DNA from: Zobellia galactanivorans
GTDB taxonomy: Bacteria; Bacteroidota; Bacteroidia; Flavobacteriales; Flavobacteriaceae
Direction: 5' to 3'
Length of the DNA: 64,000 nucleotides
Assembly: GCF_000973105.1 (NCBI RefSeq)
Contig: NC_015844.1
Coordinates: 992,001-1,056,000 of the forward strand
Positions 17,054 through 22,823 of this stretch are shown here, one piece after another (positions within the stretch are counted from its first letter, which is position 1; each line of letters opens with the position of its first letter). The notes under the pieces are model-generated. The model saw only the letters and a program-made list of their open reading frames with translations, did not search any database and had not been told where the DNA came from. The position numbers and the translations under genes are program-made.

Positions 17054-17956
17054 CTAAAAGTATCCCTGTTGTTTTCTCTTCTCCATTGCCGCTTCAGACC
17101 TTTTATCGTCTATACGGGCCCCTCTTTCAGAAATACTGGAATCGCGAATCTCCTCAACAACGGACTCAATATCGGTCGCATTGGAAAAAACGGCCGCGGT
17201 ACAGCTCATATCGCCCACGGTACGGAAACGCACCATACGTTCTAAAACCTCTTCGTCTTCCTCTTGGTACACATAATCGGAATGTGACCAGATCAAGCCG
17301 TCACGCAAGAATACTTTACGCTTGTGTGCAAAGTAAATGGAAGGTATTTCAATTTCTTCCTCTTTGATATAAGACCAAACATCAAGTTCCGTCCAGTTTG
17401 AGATTGGAAAAACACGTACGTTTTGTCCCAATTCTATCTGACCGTTCAACATATCAAAAAGCTCTGGGCGTTGGTTACGCTCATCCCACTGGCCAAAATC
17501 GTCACGCACCGAAAAGATACGCTCCTTGGCCCTTGCCTTTTCCTCGTCCCTACGGGCACCCCCTATACAGGCGTCGAACTTGAATTCCTCAATAGCATCC
17601 AACAAAGTAGTGGTCTGCAAGGAGTTTCTACTCGAGTACCGACCCGACTCTTCCTTCACCTTACCCTGGTCGATAGAATCTTGAACATTTCTAACGATAA
17701 GTTCCAGACCCAGCTCTTCGACCAACCTATCCCTAAACTCGATAGTTTCAGGAAAGTTATGCCCGGTATCGATATGCATTAAAGGAAAGGGAATCTTGGC
17801 AGGCCAAAATGCCTTTTGCGCCAAACGTACCAATGTAATGGAGTCTTTTCCTCCCGAAAACAAAAGTACGGGTCGCTCAAATTGCGCCGCTACTTCCCTA
17901 AGAATATAGATGGCCTCATTTTCTAAGGCGTTTATGTGTGATGTATCTTGGCTCAT
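17054..17956 (-). CDS. cysD: Sulfate adenylyltransferase subunit 2
   Basis: A 300-residue N-type ATP pyrophosphatase that forms adenosine 5'-phosphosulfate (APS) from ATP and sulfate together with CysN. The PP-loop SGGKDSITLVRLA is near residue 35, followed by LMHIDTGHNFPETIEFRD. The C-terminus shows the family ending RxxDxxxEAAMEKRKQQGYF. It lies between cysH and cysN on the minus strand, so the ATP sulfurylase subunits are made next to the reductase that uses their product or its phosphorylated form. Confidence 0.96.
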   Translation of the reverse strand: MSQDTSHINALENEAIYILREVAAQFERPVLLFSGGKDSITLVRLAQKAFWPAKIPFPLMHIDTGHNFPETIEFRDRLVEELGLELIVRNVQDSIDQGKVKEESGRYSSRNSLQTTTLLDAIEEFKFDACIGGARRDEEKARAKERIFSVRDDFGQWDERNQRPELFDMLNGQIELGQNVRVFPISNWTELDVWSYIKEEEIEIPSIYFAHKRKVFLRDGLIWSHSDYVYQEEDEEVLERMVRFRTVGDMSCTAAVFSNATDIESVVEEIRDSSISERGARIDDKRSEAAMEKRKQQGYF

Positions 17957-18022
17957 AATTTCTTGAATATATTTTTCGCTACTGTGCTTCGATTATTTTT
18001 TTCGCTTAAAGCGGAATGTCGT

Positions 18023-18646
18023 TTAGGTATGCAACCCACACTCACGGTTCTCAAGAACCTTGGTCGGATCAAAGTATTTATGTTCGTTAGGCAATTGCCT
18101 TTCTTCCAAATAGGCATCGAGTTGGGCATCGCTCCAATAATAGAACGGACTTACCTTAAGTACTCCGTCTTTGCTCAAACTGAGAATATCCAAGGAATCC
18201 CTTAGCGCGGTCTGCCCCTTTCTTAGGTTGGTAAACCAAACATCGGGCTTATGCGCCGCCATTGCCCTTTTAAAAGGCTCCAATTTCACCTGCTCGGTAA
18301 ACTCGGCATGCCTTGGGTCATCAATTTGCGGTATGCCCATTACACTATCGCGATGCGCACTGGTCTGCTTCGGCACGTACAGGTCGATGTTCAAATCCAA
18401 ACGCTTGATCAAGTCCTCTGCATGCTTATAGGTGTTAGGGGTATTGTACCCCGTATCGCACCATATTACAGGTATATCGCCTTTTACATTCGAAACCGCA
18501 TGCAAAATGGCCACTTCATAAGGCCTAAAATTCGTAGTGACTACGGCATTCTCGGCATTTTTGATGGCCCAGTCTATAATTACGGCCGGATCGGCATCCT
18601 TAAACTGCTCATTAAGCTTCTTTATCTGTTCTTCTGAAAAACCCAT
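18023..18646 (-). CDS. cysH: Phosphoadenylyl-sulfate (PAPS) reductase
   Basis: A 207-residue PP-loop-family reductase yielding sulfite. It has IWCDTGYNTPNTYKHAEDL, the family sulfate-nucleotide segment, and the C-terminal catalytic E-C203-GLH motif. The CC...CxxC 4Fe-4S ligands that define APS reductases are absent: the only cysteines are C63 and C203. By that rule the enzyme should use PAPS, yet no APS kinase gene is in this operon or window. The usual SGG PP-loop is replaced by TTNFRPYEVAIL. It is second in the operon, six bases after DUF2061. Confidence 0.9.
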   Translation of the reverse strand: MGFSEEQIKKLNEQFKDADPAVIIDWAIKNAENAVVTTNFRPYEVAILHAVSNVKGDIPVIWCDTGYNTPNTYKHAEDLIKRLDLNIDLYVPKQTSAHRDSVMGIPQIDDPRHAEFTEQVKLEPFKRAMAAHKPDVWFTNLRKGQTALRDSLDILSLSKDGVLKVSPFYYWSDAQLDAYLEERQLPNEHKYFDPTKVLENRECGLHT

Positions 18647-18652
18647 AGCTTA

Positions 18653-18916
18653 TTATTTACCCCAGTTAATTTTATTCCACAAACGCTCGTGAAAGAAGTA
18701 CAAGAACATCTTGGTCACAAAGTCAATGGATGCGATAGAGGCCGCAATGGCCACCTCACCAGTCAACAAATACGAAACCAATAAGGTATCTAAAGTACCG
18801 ATTACCCGCCAGCTTACCGCCTTGGCGATACTACGGATAGGTCTTTCAGATTTTTGATCTTCTGAAAACTTTTTCTTGGGAGCTGCTTTATCTAAAATCA
18901 ATTGATCTACAATCAT
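18653..18916 (-). CDS. DUF2061 membrane protein
   Basis: An 87-residue protein. The C-terminal two thirds match DUF2061: RSIAKAVSWRVIGTLDTLLV, a membrane segment with TGEVAIAASIASIDFVTKMFLYFFHERLW, and a final WNKINWG. Two transmembrane helices are predicted by eye. Function is unknown, but DUF2061 proteins often sit in sulfate-assimilation operons, as here. It is the first gene of the operon, 20 bases after the main candidate operator, and so is the best guess for a membrane step linked to sulfur supply. Transport has not been shown. Confidence 0.88.
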   Translation of the reverse strand: MIVDQLILDKAAPKKKFSEDQKSERPIRSIAKAVSWRVIGTLDTLLVSYLLTGEVAIAASIASIDFVTKMFLYFFHERLWNKINWGK

Positions 18917-18932
18917 TTTCTCGTTAATCTAA

Positions 18933-18957
18933 TTACCCTATCAATCTAATAGAGTAA
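18933..18957. promoter_or_regulatory. Primary candidate operator of the sulfate operon
   Basis: TTACCCTAT, 7 bases, ATAGAGTAA: an inverted repeat with 9-base arms and one mismatch. It overlaps the expected transcription start of the operon (about 18952), a repressor position. The adjacent Rrf2 gene is the obvious candidate regulator. Confidence 0.6.
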
Positions 18958-18958
18958 A

Positions 18959-18966
18959 CAAATGTA
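18959..18966 (-). promoter_or_regulatory. -7 promoter element of the sulfate operon
   Basis: On the minus strand TACATTTG is a perfect match to TAnnTTTG, 43 bases before the DUF2061 ATG. No TTG element is at the canonical distance upstream. Confidence 0.55.
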
Positions 18967-19012
18967 GTATATTTTTATTGTGTTAGACGCCACAAATTAA
19001 AAGAATTTACGT

Positions 19013-19037
19013 TTACCCTATAGATTTAGTAGATTTA
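19013..19037. promoter_or_regulatory. Second candidate Rrf2 operator
   Basis: TTACCCTAT, 7 bases, then GTAGATTTA. It repeats the left arm of the 18933 site exactly and the right arm imperfectly, 80 bases upstream of that site and between the Rrf2 stop and the operon promoter. Confidence 0.5.
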
Positions 19038-19095
19038 TAATAAACCGTAAATAAAATTGCAGAATTTTCAGCACTTCTTCCAGAAGATCGGGAAA

Positions 19096-19506
19096 TCAGG
19101 CTATTAAATCGGCCAAGGTATGGTTGCGGTACACCTCAAGATTGGCATCACGCACCATCAGCATCAACTTGTTTACCGAACAACTGGCCTCATCTGGGCA
19201 ATCGGTACACTTTTCATAAAAATTAAGGCTTACACAAGGTACCATGGCTATGGGACCTTCAAGAATACGCATTACATCGGTCATCAGCACCTCATGGGGG
19301 TCTTTGATTAGATAATAACCTCCCCCCTTACCCTTTTTCGAGCCCAAAAATCCACTTTTACGAAGAGACAACAGGATGCTCTCCAAGAATTTTTGCGAAA
19401 TATTCTCGGCCTGGGCAATTTCAGAGATCTGCACCGGCTGTTGGTCTTTCTGTGAAGCCAAGTAAGTCAGGGCCTTTAAGCCATATTTTGTCTTTTTTGA
19501 GAGCAT
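19096..19506 (-). CDS. Rrf2-family transcriptional regulator, probably controlling sulfate assimilation
   Basis: The 136-residue protein begins MLSKKTKYGLKALTYLA, the usual Rrf2 start; an ATG 14 codons upstream is rejected. A winged HTH occupies about 1-65 (ISEIAQAENISQKFLESILLSL; GFLGSKKGKGGG wing). Four cysteines cluster at C91, C100, C103 and C109, enough for a 4Fe-4S or other redox centre like that of IscR. Family members include IscR (Fe-S), NsrR (NO) and CymR (cysteine metabolism). The adjacent sulfate operon and three repeated palindromes make a CymR-like sulfur-control role likely, but the signal is unknown. Confidence 0.85.
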   Translation of the reverse strand: MLSKKTKYGLKALTYLASQKDQQPVQISEIAQAENISQKFLESILLSLRKSGFLGSKKGKGGGYYLIKDPHEVLMTDVMRILEGPIAMVPCVSLNFYEKCTDCPDEASCSVNKLMLMVRDANLEVYRNHTLADLIA

Positions 19507-19714
19507 GGGGTAAATATAACAAAAATTGGGACGAGTAAATAGTGCCATAGACCTGCCTGAAGATTATAAAAACATCCGATCCCCACCCCAAGAACACCCC
19601 CAACTAAAATGTTACTCTTTTCAATTCATCCCTCATAAACTACAGTTCGGCAATAGCTTCTTTTGAAAACCAAGGCATTACCCAACCTTTGCCCCCGTAA
19701 CCAATACAAATACC

Positions 19715-20371
19715 ATGGAACAAACCATCACTTTCTTCATTTACCTACACGCATTCTTAGGAGGGATAGGCCTAATTTCGGGAATAGGCAGTACCATTGC
19801 CAAAAAAGGAAGCCCTCTACACCAGAAATTGGGAAAACTATTCTCTATAGGCATGATCGGCAGTTCAACCATATCTATACCCATAGCCATGATGCCCAAC
19901 CACGAAAACCTGTTTTTACTACTGATCGGGCTATTTACCATCTACCTTGTACTGGTAGGCAATAGGGCATTGCAATTCAAAACAAGAAGCAATGCCGATA
20001 TAGTAGACAAAGCAATATCGGGAAGTATGCTTTTATTTTCGGTAATCATGCTGGGTATCGGAATGTACAGTCTTATGAATACCGTCACTACTGGTGTATT
20101 ATATATATTCTTTGGAGGGTTTGGACTGCTCTTAACCTTGAAGGATTTTCAGTTTTACAAAAATCCCCAGAAGACCAAAAATGGATGGCTCCTGTCCCAT
20201 ATCGGAAAAATGATCGGAGCTTTGATCGCTTCCATTACGGCATTTATTATTGCGGGTCTCAGTATAGGAAACCTCATGGCATGGACGCTTCCTACCGTAC
20301 TTGGCACTATTTACATTATGTATTGGAAAAGGAAGGTCAACCCCAAAACTGTAGCCTCCAAAAAAATATAA
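19715..20371 (+). CDS. Multi-pass membrane protein of unknown function (DUF2306-like)
   Basis: A 218-residue hydrophobic protein with about seven predicted transmembrane segments, from FFIYLHAFLGGIGLISGIGS to LPTVLGTIYIMYWKR. The second segment is followed by the polar stretch KKGSPLHQKLGKLF. The pattern of His and Lys after the first helix (SPLHQKLGK) resembles DUF2306 membrane proteins, but I cannot confirm family membership. It is divergent from the Rrf2 gene and upstream of the Crp/Fnr gene. No link to sulfur metabolism is visible. Confidence 0.55.
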   Translation: MEQTITFFIYLHAFLGGIGLISGIGSTIAKKGSPLHQKLGKLFSIGMIGSSTISIPIAMMPNHENLFLLLIGLFTIYLVLVGNRALQFKTRSNADIVDKAISGSMLLFSVIMLGIGMYSLMNTVTTGVLYIFFGGFGLLLTLKDFQFYKNPQKTKNGWLLSHIGKMIGALIASITAFIIAGLSIGNLMAWTLPTVLGTIYIMYWKRKVNPKTVASKKI

Positions 20372-20446
20372 TCACCTACATAAAGAACACATTAGCCCCT
20401 CCCTTTATATATTTCTTTTCAAGAAATCGGGTTTAATCCTTATGTT

Positions 20447-20454
20447 TATCTTTG
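20447..20454 (+). promoter_or_regulatory. -7 promoter element for the Crp/Fnr gene
   Basis: TATCTTTG matches TAnnTTTG, 53 bases before the ATG at 20508. The -33 element is not clear. Confidence 0.4.
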
Positions 20455-20507
20455 ACAGGACTTTCCCCGTAAAAGATATGGGGCCACACGTATAGTTAGA
20501 ACTAAAA

Positions 20508-21089
20508 ATGTCGATAGAGCGCTTACAACAAAACGTTTTAAAAAATGCGGCACTGAACAAAGAGGAGCTCCATACTTTTTGCGAAGCCTTTTACCCTAAG
20601 TCCATTGCAAAAAAACAATACCTACTACGGCAGGGTGACATCTGCAAGTTCGAAGGTTATGTAACAAAGGGCTGTTTTCGGGTTTTCACCCTAGATGAGC
20701 AAGGTAAAGAACACGTACTTTATTTTGCCATTAAAGACTGGTGGATAACCGACATTGACAGTTTCACCAACCAAAAGCCTTCTTTTTTAACCATACAGGC
20801 CTTAGAAGACAGTGAGGTACTTCTCGTAGACCACCAAGACAAAGCGCGCCTTTATACCGAAATACCCCAGATAGAACAACTGTTCAGGGTGATGACCCAA
20901 AAGACCTTGGTCGCCTTGCAAAGAAGAATGATCAGCAACCTGAGCCAGACCGCAGATGCCCGCTATCTCAATTTTATTGAAAAATACCCCCAAATCGCCC
21001 AAAAGCTCACCAATCTCCAACTGGCTTCCTACCTAGGGATCTCCCACGAATTTTTAAGTAAGATCAGAAGCAAGACCGCTTCAAAATAA
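20508..21089 (+). CDS. Crp/Fnr-family transcriptional regulator
   Basis: A 193-residue protein with a cyclic-nucleotide-binding-like domain (about 25-115: YLLRQGDICKFEGYVTKGCFRVF, LYFAIKDWWITDIDSF). A short C-terminal HTH follows (LTNLQLASYLGISHEFLSKIRSK). There is no N-terminal cysteine cluster, so it is not an oxygen-sensing FNR. The arginine expected for cAMP binding is not evident, so the effector may be absent or different, as in many Bacteroidota Crp homologues. A TTGA-N6-TCAA palindrome lies immediately downstream, before the MBL gene, and is its most likely target. Confidence 0.85.
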   Translation: MSIERLQQNVLKNAALNKEELHTFCEAFYPKSIAKKQYLLRQGDICKFEGYVTKGCFRVFTLDEQGKEHVLYFAIKDWWITDIDSFTNQKPSFLTIQALEDSEVLLVDHQDKARLYTEIPQIEQLFRVMTQKTLVALQRRMISNLSQTADARYLNFIEKYPQIAQKLTNLQLASYLGISHEFLSKIRSKTASK

Positions 21090-21105
21090 TCCTTGTACTT
21101 CATTT

Positions 21106-21121
21106 ATTGAACTAGTTCAAT
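21106..21121. promoter_or_regulatory. Crp/Fnr-type box upstream of the MBL gene
   Basis: ATTGAACTAGTTCAAT is a perfect 16-base palindrome containing TTGA-N6-TCAA, the half-site pattern bound by many Crp/Fnr proteins. It lies 17 bases after the regulator gene and 54 bases before the MBL ATG. Confidence 0.55.
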
Positions 21122-21174
21122 GTTTTGAGTGGCCTTGGTATGCACCTTTGTTCCCTCTAATTAAAACAAGTAAA

Positions 21175-22065
21175 ATGAAAACCATTTTTTCCACACTAGT
21201 ATTAACAACAATAATTTTATTTCATATGGAAGTACAAGCCCAGAACCCAAGAACCATCAAAACCGGCAATTTTGACTTACAGGTCTATAACGCCTCCGAA
21301 AACAGCTTTGGCGTGGCCTCGATTTTGGTCTCGGGAAAGCAAGATGCCATTCTGATCGATGCCCAATTCACCTTGGCAGATGCCGAAGCAGTGGCACAGG
21401 AAATCAAAGCATCAGGTAAAAATCTAAAAACCATTTATGTATCGCATGGTGACCCCGATTTTTACTTCGGATTGCAAGTTTTTAAAACCTATTTTCCAGA
21501 AGTTACCGTATATGCCGCTCCGGCAACCGTAGAACACATCAAGGCCACTGCCCAAAAGAAACTAGAGGTTTGGGGGTCGCGATTAGGGAACATCATTACC
21601 ACCAATATTATTTTACCACAGGTACTTCAGGAAAATGCATTGGAACTAGAAGGGGAAAAGCTTGAAATTATAGGTTTGGAGGACTTCCCTAAAAGAACTT
21701 TCATCTATATCCCTTCAAGCGAGACCGTCGTCGGTGGCATTAATATTTTCTCGGATAATTTTCATGTATGGATGGCCGATGCCCAAACCAAGGCAACTAG
21801 AAAAGAATGGGTTTCCATTCTAGACAAAATTGAAAGCTTAAACCCGAAAGTGGTTATTCCCGCTCACGGAAATAAAGATACCCAACTGAATTTGACCTCT
21901 GTGGCCCACACTAAAAACTACATCGCCTTCTATGAAGAGGCCTTAAAAACCAACACTACTTCAGAGGACTTGATCCATACAATGAAAAAGCAATACCCCA
22001 ACGCCACTTTTGAAACTGCTCTTCAAATCGGCGCCAAGGTGAACACAGGCGAAATGAAATGGTAA
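21175..22065 (+). CDS. Exported metallo-beta-lactamase-fold protein with altered metal motif
   Basis: The 297-residue protein starts MKTIFSTLVLTTIILFHMEVQAQ, a Sec signal peptide; the in-frame ATG nine codons upstream lacks one and is rejected. The MBL fold is visible from GVASILVSGKQDAILIDAQF, and the conserved turn IPAHG is near residue 235. The hallmark HxHxDH reads S-H-G-D-P-D-F-Y-F-G, so two of the three first-site histidines are replaced. Some MBL subfamilies carry this variant, so it may bind one metal or none, and the reaction is unknown. It overlaps the SnoaL-like gene by seven bases and is probably under the Crp/Fnr box. Confidence 0.8.
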   Translation: MKTIFSTLVLTTIILFHMEVQAQNPRTIKTGNFDLQVYNASENSFGVASILVSGKQDAILIDAQFTLADAEAVAQEIKASGKNLKTIYVSHGDPDFYFGLQVFKTYFPEVTVYAAPATVEHIKATAQKKLEVWGSRLGNIITTNIILPQVLQENALELEGEKLEIIGLEDFPKRTFIYIPSSETVVGGINIFSDNFHVWMADAQTKATRKEWVSILDKIESLNPKVVIPAHGNKDTQLNLTSVAHTKNYIAFYEEALKTNTTSEDLIHTMKKQYPNATFETALQIGAKVNTGEMKW

Positions 22066-22526
22066 AATCAGTAAGAATGGGTTACTTGACGATCCTTATG
22101 GCATTGTCAAGTTGCCCATTTAACAAAAATAACATGACGAATCTAGACATAGTTAAAAATACCTACGAGGGCAAAACCTCTGAAGAAAACGGAAAGAACC
22201 TGGCCAAGTATGTAGCAGAAGACATTCAATGGACGGAAGCCAAAGGCTTTCCCTATGCAGGCACCTATATAGGCTTGGAAGAGATCACCAAAAATGTATT
22301 CTCTAGATTAGGTTCTGAATGGATTCACTACCAGTTTAGCCCAAAACAATATGTTGCCGAGGGAAATACGGTCATCGCCATTGGAAACTATACCGGGGTT
22401 TATAAAAAAACAGGCAAAGGCTTTGAAGCACGAGTGGCACACGTATGGACTTTAAAGGATAGTAAAATCATTAGGTTCGAACAGATTGTCGACAGTAAAA
22501 CCGTTACCGACGCCATGACCAAATAG
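22059..22526 (+). CDS. SnoaL/NTF2-like protein, possibly lipoprotein
   Basis: A 155-residue protein. Residues about 28-150 match the SnoaL/NTF2-like cone fold: IVKNTYEGKTSEENGKNLAKY, YIGLEEITKNVFSRL, VAHVWTLKDSKIIRFEQIVDS. With the start used here the N-terminus reads MVKSVRMGYLTILMALSSC, a plausible lipoprotein signal with lipobox LSSC. An internal ATG at 22134 (MTNLDIVKN) would give a cytoplasmic protein. Overlap with the MBL stop indicates translational coupling. Members act as polyketide cyclases, isomerases or simple binding proteins; no activity can be assigned. Confidence 0.75.
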   Translation: MVKSVRMGYLTILMALSSCPFNKNNMTNLDIVKNTYEGKTSEENGKNLAKYVAEDIQWTEAKGFPYAGTYIGLEEITKNVFSRLGSEWIHYQFSPKQYVAEGNTVIAIGNYTGVYKKTGKGFEARVAHVWTLKDSKIIRFEQIVDSKTVTDAMTK

Positions 22527-22546
22527 AAAATTATAGCTGACTCAAA

Positions 22547-22580
22547 ACAAAAATGCTTCCTAACGGGAAGCATTTTTGTT
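22547..22580 (+). terminator. Terminator after the MBL/SnoaL unit
   Basis: ACAAAAATGCTTCC (22547-22560) and GGAAGCATTTTTGT (22566-22579) form a 14-bp stem with loop TAACG; the T-rich arm serves as the U-tract. It ends the plus-strand unit. The following bases up to 22751 hold nothing I recognise. Confidence 0.8.
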
Positions 22581-22751
22581 TACACACAATAGCTCTTCCC
22601 ATAAGCCTCCCCACCTTCAACAAACCATGATTTTCAAGATTTTGGCTCCAAAAAACTAAAAATCCCAGCAATGCCAACTGATCAAAAACTTGACAAATAA
22701 GCTACCGCCTTCATAAAAAATCATTTGTTGTATCGTTTTGATCATTTACTA

Positions 22752-22782
22752 TTTGAAGCAACCCCCCTTTCATTTAGATTTG
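22752..22782 (+). promoter_or_regulatory. Promoter of the secreted beta-helix gene
   Basis: TTTG (22752-22755), 19 bases, TAGATTTG (22775-22782): both Bacteroidota promoter elements at canonical spacing. The expected start is near 22790, 34 bases before the ATG at 22824. Confidence 0.6.
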
Positions 22783-22823
22783 GTAACACACCCATGGGTT
22801 GAACCTACCTAAATCTATTACAT

